64,000 nucleotides of DNA from Paenibacillus dauci. Lineage in GTDB: Bacteria > Bacillota > Bacilli > Paenibacillales > Paenibacillaceae. Positions 18,721-26,484 of this stretch are shown piece by piece. The DNA lies in the NCBI RefSeq assembly GCF_000971985.1, contig NZ_LAQQ01000001.1, forward strand, positions 682,001-746,000, read 5' to 3'. Made by a program: the position numbers and the translations under genes. Each line of letters opens with the position of its first letter. Within the stretch, counting starts at the first letter, position 1. A model generated the notes under the pieces. It was not told where the DNA came from. It saw only the letters and a program-made list of their open reading frames with translations, and did not search any database.

Positions 18721-20183
18721 AACGAACACGGTCCACATCACTCCTGTCCTATTGGACAATACGATATTTCATTATTCTGTGTATCGGGTTCACTATTATT
18801 GCGGCAGCAGCGATCTATTGGATGCGGGATGCCACGATGGAGAGCCGTCTTCAGACAGCCGGTCTGCTCGGTCAGGAGGTAGCTGATCGTGTCACCTCAC
18901 CGGAAGGGCAGCTTACAATCCCGCCCAAGCTCGATTATATCGTCAAAAACAGGCTTTTTTTCTTCAATATCGATGAGTACATCTGCGTAATGATTACTGA
19001 CCAAAAGGGCGATCTCAAATTCTCCCGTCCTGCCATGACCGAACAACAGATGCATGACAAGCTGACCGATGATCTGAGTCAACCGCGAGATGATCGTTAT
19101 GTAGCGATTACGACGCCGATCGATAGCAATAATGAACAGCTCGGCAAAGTCATCATTTTACAATCCAAAAGAGCACTGACATACAGTCCGCAAGAAATGA
19201 TGGTATCCATCCTGCTGCTGACCATTCTGATTCTGTCGGGTTGGCTGACGCTCTACCTCTTATCCCGCAAGCTGGCTCGTCCGCTCAGCAGCGTAGCCGA
19301 TGCCGCGCAGCAGATTCGTCAGGGCAATTATGATGTGCAGCTGAATATTCATACTCCCGAAAGAGAGATTCAGCAGCTGGTCTCTTCCTTTGAAGATATG
19401 GCCAAACGGCTCAAACACCTGGAAGAATGGCGTGCTCTCTCACTCGCCGGCGTCACCCACGAGCTGAAGACTCCGGTCACTTCCATTAAAGGACTTGTTA
19501 TGGCTGTGCGCGATGAAGTAGTAGTCCAGGAAGAAGCCCAGGAATTCCTCGATATCGCGCTTAAGGAATCTGACCGGATGGAACGTATGGTGGCCGATCT
19601 GCTGGACTATAATGCATTTGCTTCCGGTAGTGTGGAAGTTCGTCAGGATGATATCGATCTTCCCGTACTGATTGCCGAAGTCATCTACCAGTGGAATCTG
19701 CTGCATGACTCTACTACGGTTCGGGTTACGACTGACTTGCCTCCATCTTCTCTTTATACGGTGGGAGATGCGCTGCGTATTCAACAGATTATGGTTAATT
19801 TGCTGAATAACAGCCTTCAGGCAACTGCACCCGGTGAGACGCTGGATCTGCATATTCGAATGTATACCGAACAGCAGCATATCCAGATTGAAGTAACTGA
19901 TAACGGAACCGGCGTTGCCCCGGAAGAGCAGGATTATGTGTTCGAGCGCTTTTATCGTGGTGAACACAAAAAACGGGCCGTACGCGGTCTGGGTCTCGGC
20001 TTAACTTACAGCCAGCTGCTGGCACGTGCTCAACATGGAGAAATTGTGCTCCAGCATAGCTCTTCTACGGGTACGACTTTTGTATTGAAGATGCCGCTAT
20101 CCAGCGATACCTCACCTATTCAACCAGCTACCTATGCAGCCAAGCCTTCTTTTAATATGGAAGCTCTCCCTAAAAAGTATTGA
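18705..20183 (+). CDS. Membrane sensor histidine kinase
   Basis: Partner kinase of the upstream regulator, 492 residues from TTG 18705. Membrane helices lie at about 17-38 and 165-190 around an extracytoplasmic sensor, followed by HAMP (LSRKLARPLSSVADAAQQIR), HisKA with the phospho-His in SLAGVTHELKTPVTS near residue 252, and a full ATPase domain (N box NLLNNSLQA, DNGTGVAPE, GLGLGLTYSQLL). TTG 18705 is chosen because it overlaps the regulator by 16 bases, has GGGG 8 bases upstream and gives GKRVKRTRSTS before the first helix. ATG 18651 in the same frame would overlap by 70 bases. The signal is unknown. Confidence 0.9.
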   Translation: MGKRVKRTRSTSLLSYWTIRYFIILCIGFTIIAAAAIYWMRDATMESRLQTAGLLGQEVADRVTSPEGQLTIPPKLDYIVKNRLFFFNIDEYICVMITDQKGDLKFSRPAMTEQQMHDKLTDDLSQPRDDRYVAITTPIDSNNEQLGKVIILQSKRALTYSPQEMMVSILLLTILILSGWLTLYLLSRKLARPLSSVADAAQQIRQGNYDVQLNIHTPEREIQQLVSSFEDMAKRLKHLEEWRALSLAGVTHELKTPVTSIKGLVMAVRDEVVVQEEAQEFLDIALKESDRMERMVADLLDYNAFASGSVEVRQDDIDLPVLIAEVIYQWNLLHDSTTVRVTTDLPPSSLYTVGDALRIQQIMVNLLNNSLQATAPGETLDLHIRMYTEQQHIQIEVTDNGTGVAPEEQDYVFERFYRGEHKKRAVRGLGLGLTYSQLLARAQHGEIVLQHSSSTGTTFVLKMPLSSDTSPIQPATYAAKPSFNMEALPKKY

Positions 20184-20360
20184 CAGTTGCGATTGATTGC
20201 CAATGCTCTAATTCTGAGAGGAAGCCATCTATACGAGGATAGAGTAACAAGTACAACGTCAGCGTACTTTCAAATCGTATAGTATCGATCTTATATGTAC
20301 GGAGAGAATCGAGCCGTACAGATTATGTGCATCTGTTAGCGATGTATATTTATCATCAAT

Positions 20361-20405
20361 AAGCCCCAAAGCCCTGCAGCATCTGCATCCGGGCTTTGGG
20401 GCTTA
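20361..20405. terminator. Bidirectional terminator
   Basis: TAAGCCCCAAAGCCC pairs with GGGCTTTGGGGCTTA. It closes the two-component operon (plus) and the Excalibur gene (minus). The rest of 20184-20484 shows nothing else. Confidence 0.8.
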
Positions 20406-20484
20406 TTTACGATCTTGTTAAGTTATATCGTGAGTACATCAAGCATTATTCTACAAATAGAGGTAGTTCTGACATCACATGCGA

Positions 20485-20742
20485 TTATTCGCAGGCAATT
20501 CCATCCTTGTCACGATCCAGACGAGTACGATATCCCGGTTCGCCTTTGTATAGTGGAGCTTTGCCGGCTTTGCGCACCGCTGTACAGTTTTTGTAATATA
20601 CGGTTTTGCCTTTGACAGCAGTGTATGCAGATGCCTGCTGCGACGGCTTGGCTGCTGCTGTAGTGGATACTGCAATTCCTGTACCTGCGAGTAGTGCTGC
20701 TGTCAACAAGCCAGAGCATACTTTGTTCATCATTTTCATCAT
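20485..20742 (-). CDS. Secreted Excalibur (calcium-binding) domain protein
   Basis: Small exported protein of 85 residues. A signal peptide (MMKMMNKVCSGLLTAALLAG, then TGIAVSTTAAAKP) precedes one Excalibur domain: YYKNCTAVRKAGKAPLYKGE, then GYRTRLDRDKDGIACE. The final DxDxDGxxCE is an EF-hand-like calcium loop and pairs with the earlier Cys. The domain is often fused to nucleases or cell wall proteins; here it stands alone and has no catalytic partner. AAGGGGAT precedes the first ATG. A 34-bp tandem duplication sits in its upstream region. Confidence 0.9.
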   Translation of the reverse strand: MMKMMNKVCSGLLTAALLAGTGIAVSTTAAAKPSQQASAYTAVKGKTVYYKNCTAVRKAGKAPLYKGEPGYRTRLDRDKDGIACE

Positions 20743-20790
20743 AATATCCCCTTTATATTTGAGTAATCAGATAGTGAACCTCTATAAAAG

Positions 20791-20858
20791 ATCACTTATT
20801 TAGTTATCTTACGAGTTGTATCATATCACTTATTTAGTTATCTTACGAGTTGTATCAT
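20791..20858. repeat. 34-bp perfect tandem duplication upstream of the Excalibur gene
   Basis: ATCACTTATTTAGTTATC and the next 16 bases (20791-20824) are repeated without change at 20825-20858, followed by ATCA of a third copy. The surrounding stretch 20743-21264 also holds an imperfect inverted repeat near 21021-21085 and an octamer array, and no gene. Confidence 0.85.
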
Positions 20859-21214
20859 ATCACATATTTATGTTTTATTTTACCTTTTTTTCAAAATTAA
20901 AAATGATATAAGTAATATCTGATTTTACAGCAAATCGGTAGTAGCTAGAGATAATCAAAATATTGGAACTTCTATTGTAAATTTTTCACATAATTAATTT
21001 TAATAATTAGTTGAAATAAAAAGGCCGACAGCTTGAAAAAAGATCCTGATTATTCAGTGTTCTCCTTCAAGTTGCCGGTCCACGAAAATACTTTGGTATC
21101 TTGCGTACACCTTATATTTATATAGTATCTAATTAGCTTTTGTTAGTGGTTGCTCTATATTTATACATCGTTTTCATCTTGGCCTTGCTTATTTACTTAT
21201 CCACTTATCCGGTT

Positions 21215-21257
21215 ATCTTTTTATCTTTTTATCTTTTTATCTTTTTATCTTTTTATC
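21215..21257. repeat. ATCTTTTT octamer array, 5.4 copies
   Basis: Five perfect copies of ATCTTTTT plus ATC lie 8 bases beyond the stop of the PARG gene. Pure short tandem repeats of this kind can slip in copy number. A Leu/Phe-rich plus-strand frame over it is not a gene. Confidence 0.85.
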
Positions 21258-21264
21258 TGCCGTA

Positions 21265-22194
21265 TTATGATGGAAATACAGTTCGAAAAGCAGCCATAAC
21301 TCCACCTGTTTTGGATCGATCCAGTATAGCGAATACAATCTTGCGAAATAATAGACCATAGCTCTCTTCAAATAGAATATCACGGAACCAGCGGGCTACC
21401 TCTTCGGGCCGGTTGCGGAATACGCCGCAGCCATAGGCTCCAAGGATAAGATTTTCTTCGCCCTGCCTACTAGCTACCGCCAGAATATAACGAATACGCT
21501 GCTTCATCACCTGTTCAATCTCATGCTCCCGCTCCGGTTCACGTTCACGCACAACACCAGCGTTTACAGCTGGAGCAGTCATCATCGACACCTGATAAGG
21601 CTGATCACGCAGCTGCCCCTGATCTTCACGAAATATGGTTACATCAGGTGAATAGATCATGTAATCGGAATACAGACAGCTCTTTTCCTGGCGATTGTGC
21701 TTGTACATCTCTTCCATTTGTACGATAGCCGGATACAGGGAAGAAGAACGTGCCAGACTCTCTTCCTGCGCTTGGCTGCCTCCGAGAAAACCACCACCGG
21801 GATTGCGTGCCGAAGCGAAATTAAGTGCCAGCACATGCTGTGAGTGCTCGTTAACAACCAGACGCTCTGCTGCTGCCAGTGTAGATTCATTCGTACATTC
21901 GATCCGGCTGCTCATTTGCTGATGTCTGTCTGACAAATCCATGGCAGCCGTATATTCGCGAATACGTGATTCCGCAGTATGCTGGATAGCAGGCAGCTCA
22001 TGTGGACGATACAGCTGCGAGTGATGAATAGTATGCTCTATCTGACTATGAATATTTATGGTACTGCCTGACGGATTGGTATATTGTCCGCTTTCCAGAA
22101 TATTCAGTGTCTCCTGTGCCCATCTGGAGCGAATCTCTCGTGCACCCTGGCCTTTTTTCATGCCCTGTTCAGCAGAATTAATATTATGGGTCAT
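21265..22194 (-). CDS. TIGR02452-family protein, bacterial-type poly(ADP-ribose) glycohydrolase
   Basis: Macrodomain-fold hydrolase of 309 residues. The catalytic PARG signature is intact as NPGGGFLGGSQAQEE (GGG, then QEE) near 130, followed by LARSSSLYPAI, the conserved YSPDVTIFREDQG and LGAYGCGVFRNRPEEVA. Bacterial PARGs cut ADP-ribose chains or terminal ADP-ribose. ATG 22194 is chosen because AAGGA lies 9 bases upstream; ATG 22203 would touch it. Third gene of an operon with the NrtR-like regulator and the NADAR protein. No ADP-ribosyl transferase is seen in the window. Confidence 0.88.
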   Translation of the reverse strand: MTHNINSAEQGMKKGQGAREIRSRWAQETLNILESGQYTNPSGSTINIHSQIEHTIHHSQLYRPHELPAIQHTAESRIREYTAAMDLSDRHQQMSSRIECTNESTLAAAERLVVNEHSQHVLALNFASARNPGGGFLGGSQAQEESLARSSSLYPAIVQMEEMYKHNRQEKSCLYSDYMIYSPDVTIFREDQGQLRDQPYQVSMMTAPAVNAGVVREREPEREHEIEQVMKQRIRYILAVASRQGEENLILGAYGCGVFRNRPEEVARWFRDILFEESYGLLFRKIVFAILDRSKTGGVMAAFRTVFPS

Positions 22195-22316
22195 TCTAAT
22201 CATTCCTTATTGTATTTGTAGACTTACTATATTTATAAATTGAATACTATCTTCATAACATCCATGATAAAAGCAACTATCTCATGCATATACTTTGCTG
22301 ATTATCATCATTGTAG

Positions 22317-22814
22317 TCAGGCTTTGGGTTCAGTTAGCAACTGTTCTCTCAGCTCGGTAAGCACCTCTCCAAGCCAGTTGGTACCGCGCCAGGTGCTCCG
22401 ATTACGAACGCGAGGATCTTCCTCTGCTAGTCCGATTCCCCAGATCCGGTCAGTAGGACTTGCTTCTACAAGTGTGGTGCCTGCAGTTGCCAGCAGAACC
22501 TCCAGCAGTTCTTTATTTTGTGTAAATTTGGCGTAATTGCCGTCATATACGATCTGTCTGGCATGCTCATCCCATACGGCTTTGTCAAAACGCTGAACCT
22601 GGCGGCCCAGCTGCTTTTGCTGGCGTGGTTGCTTGGCAGTCAGAATCCGTGTGGCTATTTCCTGATCTCCGAAAAGCATTGCTTTGCCGTACATCATATA
22701 CTGCTCGGCACTGTCAAATGTGTGCTCTCCAACTACAAATACAGCCGGATACCACTGCGAAAATGGAGATGCGCTCCGGTAAAAGAACGTAAACTTTTCT
22801 TGCTGCTTGCTCAT
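22317..22814 (-). CDS. NADAR-family protein (YbiA-like N-glycosidase)
   Basis: 165 residues with the NADAR fold motifs FFYRSASPFSQWYPAVF near the start, TFDSAEQYMMYGKAMLFGD, IVYDGNYAKFTQN and the C-terminal DRIWGIGL and WRGTNWLGEVL. YbiA/RibX proteins hydrolyse riboflavin-pathway intermediates, and other NADAR proteins remove ADP-ribose from modified guanine. The PARG and NrtR partners favour ADP-ribose chemistry here (inference). ATG 22814 has GAG at 8 bases; the frame could also begin at GTG 22823. Confidence 0.9.
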   Translation of the reverse strand: MSKQQEKFTFFYRSASPFSQWYPAVFVVGEHTFDSAEQYMMYGKAMLFGDQEIATRILTAKQPRQQKQLGRQVQRFDKAVWDEHARQIVYDGNYAKFTQNKELLEVLLATAGTTLVEASPTDRIWGIGLAEEDPRVRNRSTWRGTNWLGEVLTELREQLLTEPKA

Positions 22815-22897
22815 TATAATCACTCTTTTCCTAAATTAATCATCTCTACAAACTGCTTTATTAATCTTCATAGACTATCCATTACAAACCAATAATA

Positions 22898-23809
22898 TTA
22901 TGCGTCCTCCCATTCCGGGCGAAAGCGATACAGCTGGGAAGGCCGATGGCCGGCATCACGGGTATATTCATTGGTCGCCATTACACGCGGAGCGATTTTG
23001 CGCCGAAATGCCGGTGCCAGAAGTTCGCGGTCCAGAATCGTCTCATATACCTGCTGTAATGCGGATAGGGTAAATAGTGGCGGCATTAGATTGAATACGA
23101 TATCCGTATATTCAATTTTGCTGCGCAAACGCTCTACCCCATAGGCGATCATTTTGGCATGGTCAAAGGCAATGCCTTCGCTTTGCAGAACCTCCCAGTG
23201 TACACCGGTAATCGTGCCGCAATAGGTACGGGTTACTTTGACTACTCCGGACAGCTCGATGTCCTGATGACGCAGACGAATATGTACTTCCTTTTCCAGA
23301 CGACAGCCTTCGGGCAGATGCGTCTTGGTCTCCTGCATAACCCGGTAATTCAGCTCAAACCAGCGGGCATCCTGTGCATCTTCACCAGCACGTACCTGCT
23401 GTGTTGAAGAATCGACCAATGCCATATAGGAGGTGCTAATAACCCGTGTACGGGGATCACGCTCTACTTCTCCCCATGTATAGAGTTGTTCCATATAAAT
23501 CTCGTTCAACCCGGTCTCACTTCGCAGCTCACGTGCTGCTGCTTCATCCAGGCTCTCTTTCATGCCGACAAATCCTCCCGGCAAGGCCCACTGGCCCATA
23601 AAAGGATGCTCTCCCCTCTGGATCAACAGTAGCTGCAGGGACTTCTCCGGGAGCTTGCGATAATTATCCTGCTCCTGATCCATAATTGTAAAAATCAGCA
23701 TATCTGCAGTAACCGAAGGGCGTTCATACACACCGGCATCATATTGATCGAGAAACTGCTGCTCGGTAAGCCCCTGATGATTCAAGGAATTGGATTGGGA
23801 TTTGGGCAT
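22898..23809 (-). CDS. NrtR-like Nudix transcriptional regulator
   Basis: 303 residues with an N-terminal Nudix domain (about 35-165) and a C-terminal winged helix (about 225-303, DIVFNLMPPLFTLSALQQVY, then APRVMATNEYTRDAGHRPSQ), the layout of NrtR, which senses ADP-ribose-type ligands and represses NAD metabolism genes. The Nudix box is GGFVGMKESLDEAAARELRS followed by ETGL; the first Glu of the REUXEE core is Ser, so hydrolysis is probably lost while ligand binding remains, as in known NrtR. GGAGG precedes ATG. First gene of the operon; a 29-bp palindrome overlies its promoter. Confidence 0.88.
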   Translation of the reverse strand: MPKSQSNSLNHQGLTEQQFLDQYDAGVYERPSVTADMLIFTIMDQEQDNYRKLPEKSLQLLLIQRGEHPFMGQWALPGGFVGMKESLDEAAARELRSETGLNEIYMEQLYTWGEVERDPRTRVISTSYMALVDSSTQQVRAGEDAQDARWFELNYRVMQETKTHLPEGCRLEKEVHIRLRHQDIELSGVVKVTRTYCGTITGVHWEVLQSEGIAFDHAKMIAYGVERLRSKIEYTDIVFNLMPPLFTLSALQQVYETILDRELLAPAFRRKIAPRVMATNEYTRDAGHRPSQLYRFRPEWEDA

Positions 23810-23877
23810 CTATTTACCTCCATCTCTATTAAAATAAATGTAGTTTCAGAATATTTATGTTCTGCATATACATCTAA

Positions 23878-23906
23878 TTAACTATTTGTTAATAACATAA
23901 AGTTAA
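23878..23906. promoter_or_regulatory. 29-bp palindrome, candidate NrtR operator
   Basis: TTAACTATTTGTTAATAACA followed by TAAAGTTAA is a near-perfect inverted repeat (about 25 of 29 positions symmetric). It starts at the -10 and covers the likely transcription start of the NrtR-NADAR-PARG operon, the expected place for an autorepressor. Confidence 0.6.
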
Positions 23907-23934
23907 TATATCAAATAATCAATTTAAATGTCAA
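23905..23934 (-). promoter_or_regulatory. Likely sigma-A promoter of the NrtR operon
   Basis: On the minus strand, TTGACA (23929-23934), an 18-base spacer and TATATT (23905-23910) lie about 100 bases before the NrtR start codon. Confidence 0.6.
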
Positions 23935-24186
23935 CGATTTACGGATAAAGCTTGAAATGTGACTGTTAGAAGAGGGATAATAGAAGAAGGAAGATGTATA
24001 CCATTGGATTGATATGGCAGATCGACAGTTGATTTTCAAGATGATAATTTTATTTTGTTTTCAGTAAGCGCGGTTATGACTATTGAGTAATATAACCTGG
24101 CGCTTTTGCCGATATAAGTAGTGCAAGACAGCCATTTAGCAGATCGGATAGAGACATCAAGCAATTCCCGGATAAGGAGAGATGAA

Positions 24187-24552
24187 ATGAGAGTTAACCC
24201 TATTGAAGCTGTACGACGTATTACAGCCGAAGTGGCCGCCTATACTCGTCAGATTCTGGTTCGTCGTGAACAGAAACAGGCAGAACGTTCTGAACAGCAA
24301 ATTGCCCAGACGCAGGATAAGACGGTCAATTTCGATCAATTTTTGGAGAAGGTACCTGCTATTCAGGCAGTCAAGCCCGGTTACGTTCAGCAGGTAACGC
24401 GTCCCGAGCCGGTTGGATTCAAAATGCCGTCATTTACTGCAGACGCGCCACCGGCTTCATCGCAGCGGATTTCCAGTGCCCAAAAAGCGTATGAATTTTC
24501 AATGATCGATCAAAATATGACGACCATCGAACCGTTCGATTCACGAGCATAA
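24187..24552 (+). CDS. Hypothetical protein, 121 residues
   Basis: Not recognised. ATG 24187 is set by AAGGAG at 7 bases; upstream in-frame starts lack a site. The protein is polar, with no signal peptide or membrane helix. Residues 1-45 look helical and Gln/Arg/Glu-rich (IEAVRRITAEVAAYTRQILV), and the remainder is Pro/Ser/Thr-rich with little order. It stands alone and is closed by a terminator. Confidence 0.6.
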   Translation: MRVNPIEAVRRITAEVAAYTRQILVRREQKQAERSEQQIAQTQDKTVNFDQFLEKVPAIQAVKPGYVQQVTRPEPVGFKMPSFTADAPPASSQRISSAQKAYEFSMIDQNMTTIEPFDSRA

Positions 24553-24586
24553 ATGCAGAGCTGTGAGTAATCACATGAAATTATAT

Positions 24587-24627
24587 AAAAAGCACCTTTC
24601 CAAGTGTCCGGGAAAGGTGCTTTTTGT
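24587..24627 (+). terminator. Bidirectional terminator
   Basis: AAAAAGCACCTTTCC pairs with GGAAAGGTGCTTTTT, between the hypothetical gene (plus) and the HmoA-like gene (minus). Confidence 0.9.
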
Positions 24628-24646
24628 GTTCTTTCAGGTGATACGA

Positions 24647-24979
24647 TCAAGCTGTAGGTTCCGCTGCGCCTTTGATTGCTTTTACATCATAGCGGGCATG
24701 CGTTACATTCAGTACATATTCCGGCTTGGGCTGACCGGCATTCTGACGGTGCCCCTGAATATGGGCATCGCTTTTCTCCCAGTTTTTCCATGCTTCCTCG
24801 GATTCCCAGCGGAACAGAATGACTACTTCCTCTTCCCCGCGGCGAGTCTGCTTCACCATGATCTCAATATTTATAAAACCAGGCTGCTGCTCCACGAGCG
24901 ATCCTGGCTTACTGAAACGTTCAACGATTTTGTCGGAGTTGCCTTCCGTAACCGTCATAGTGCGAAGAATGACGAACAT
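24647..24979 (-). CDS. HmoA/IsdG-type haem-degrading monooxygenase
   Basis: Ferredoxin-like ABM-fold enzyme of 110 residues. MFVILRTMTVTEGNSDKIVE, the central RRGEEEVVILFRWESEEAWK and WEKSDAHIQGHR match HmoA (YetG) of Bacillus subtilis, which frees iron from haem; the His in AHIQGHR is the usual haem ligand region. GAGGAGG precedes ATG. A Fur box lies about 90 bases upstream, so it is expected to be induced by iron lack. Confidence 0.9.
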   Translation of the reverse strand: MFVILRTMTVTEGNSDKIVERFSKPGSLVEQQPGFINIEIMVKQTRRGEEEVVILFRWESEEAWKNWEKSDAHIQGHRQNAGQPKPEYVLNVTHARYDVKAIKGAAEPTA

Positions 24980-25070
24980 ATTCTCTACCTCCTCATTTGG
25001 CTATACGAACCCTGTTCCATGTCACTGTTCCTTAATGAATAAACATCAAACAGAATAGGATTATTTTAAA

Positions 25071-25092
25071 TGATAAAGATTATCATTGTCAA
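25071..25092. promoter_or_regulatory. Fur box upstream of the HmoA-like gene
   Basis: TGATAAAGATTATCATTGTC closely fits the Bacillus Fur consensus (TGATAATNATTATCA), with one arm mismatched. Confidence 0.8.
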
Positions 25093-25128
25093 TACAAATG
25101 AAGGTTAGCCTATTATTGCTACGATTGC

Positions 25129-26265
25129 TTAATGCACACTCTCGTATACGATTTCTCCCGTACGGGACAGATCATATCCGCCTATTGCCTGCAGCTCCTG
25201 CTTGAACTCTACGGACTGCAAAATGCGCTTGAGCAGCGCAATCCATTCCGCATTATCCGGCTTGTTCAGCACCACCAGATCATAACGTTCCGTAACGAGC
25301 GGAATAAATTCAATGCCTACCATGGTGGCTGCCCGTTCACTTCCTATGCCTACATCCGCCTGTCCCGAAGCAATTCGTGCAGCTACTGCAATATGGGAAG
25401 TCTCTTCATTACCATAACCTCTCACTGTAGACGGACGAATATTATGCAGCCGCAACTGCTCATCCAGCAGTACACGTGCTCCTGCTCCCTTTTCCCGGTT
25501 GACGATAGTCAATCCCGGCTGGCTGAGATCGCTCCAGCTCCGAATCCGGCGGGGATTACCTCGCTGCACATAGATTCCCGCCGGACGGGAGGCCAGATTA
25601 ATCAGCGTAAATGGACAGGATACCAATATTTTGCGTATATAGGGCAGATTATACTCTCCACTGTCTCCATCGAATAGATGAGTACTGACAATATCCGAAT
25701 TGCCCATATACATCGAGACCAGGCTGTTCATGCTGCCAGCAAAAGAGCGCAGCGGACGATAACGGTTATCTTTTTCCATATAACGGGCGAGCAGATCCAG
25801 GCTTGTGTCCTGCCCTGTAATAACGATCGTCTGGTTATTGATTGGCGGAGGAATCAGATCCTGCGTCACCGGCTGCATCGTGCCGGTATTACGCAGAATC
25901 TCTTCAGGACGGGCATAGGCCGCATGTACAAATTCTGCTGATACCGCAGACGGATCTGTGTTAAGCGGATTGGTCGCTGGCATCACCCCACTTTTACCGG
26001 GCTGAAGCGCGCGCTCTGATGAAGAGGGAACCGGCTGCATTCCGCTTTGCAGCTCGCGGATATTCATTGCATTATTATTTTCGCGTATCATGCCATTTTT
26101 GGCACGCTGTTTGTAGGTTTCCAGATCATAATGGTCTACACGCATCTGCTTGCCGACCCGGTAGGCAGGCAGATCTCCTTTTTTGATCAGATCATAGACC
26201 GTTAACTTGGATACTTTTAACAGTCTGGCTATCTCTTCCGTGGTATATGACACCTGTTCATCCAT
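25129..26265 (-). CDS. Excisionase-type HTH regulator with periplasmic-binding (molybdate-like) domain
   Basis: 378 residues. The N-terminus (5-55) is an excisionase/MerR-like helix-turn-helix (YTTEEIARLLKVSKLTVYDL, then GDLPAYRVGKQMRVDHYDLE). After a Ser/Pro-rich linker, residues from about 145 form a ModA/PBP-like ligand domain (NQTIVITGQDTSLDLLARYM, VNREKGAGARVLLDE, ASGQADVGIGSERAA). YvgK-type proteins of Bacillus have this make-up and lie beside modAB. ATG 26265 is set by GGGAGG at 8 bases. It is divergent from modAB and is their probable regulator. Confidence 0.88.
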   Translation of the reverse strand: MDEQVSYTTEEIARLLKVSKLTVYDLIKKGDLPAYRVGKQMRVDHYDLETYKQRAKNGMIRENNNAMNIRELQSGMQPVPSSSERALQPGKSGVMPATNPLNTDPSAVSAEFVHAAYARPEEILRNTGTMQPVTQDLIPPPINNQTIVITGQDTSLDLLARYMEKDNRYRPLRSFAGSMNSLVSMYMGNSDIVSTHLFDGDSGEYNLPYIRKILVSCPFTLINLASRPAGIYVQRGNPRRIRSWSDLSQPGLTIVNREKGAGARVLLDEQLRLHNIRPSTVRGYGNEETSHIAVAARIASGQADVGIGSERAATMVGIEFIPLVTERYDLVVLNKPDNAEWIALLKRILQSVEFKQELQAIGGYDLSRTGEIVYESVH

Positions 26266-26370
26266 AGGTGGTTCCTCCCTGTATCGCTGACAAGATACGT
26301 TCATCTTACCTGCGAAAAGTAAGGATTGCAATTCAGAAAAGCTGCATATCATTCGCTTTTTCTATATCAT

Positions 26371-26430
26371 TCGTTATATTTAGTTATAAGTAGTGATATT
26401 TAGTACAGTTTAGTTTATATTAGTTGTATT
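26371..26430. promoter_or_regulatory. 10-bp-phased TAGT array upstream of modA
   Basis: TAGT occurs at 26381, 26391, 26401, 26411 and 26421, exactly every 10 bases, with a sixth degenerate copy (TCGT) at 26371. All repeats point the same way, lie on one helix face and are AT-rich. The array lies between the regulator gene and modA and is a candidate binding array for the excisionase-type regulator. Confidence 0.65.
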
Positions 26431-26484
26431 AAGATAGGATAAAATGTGGATAATCATTATCTATTTCCCCAAGGAGGAACCCCA

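Noticed and set aside
20791-20864. CRISPR-like repeat
   Set aside because: The 34-mers are directly adjacent with no spacers, and no cas genes exist in the window.
21140-21361. Short Leu/Tyr/Phe-rich plus-strand frame that looks like a membrane protein
   Set aside because: Its hydrophobic look comes from the ATCTTTTT repeat, it has no ribosome site and it runs into the PARG gene.
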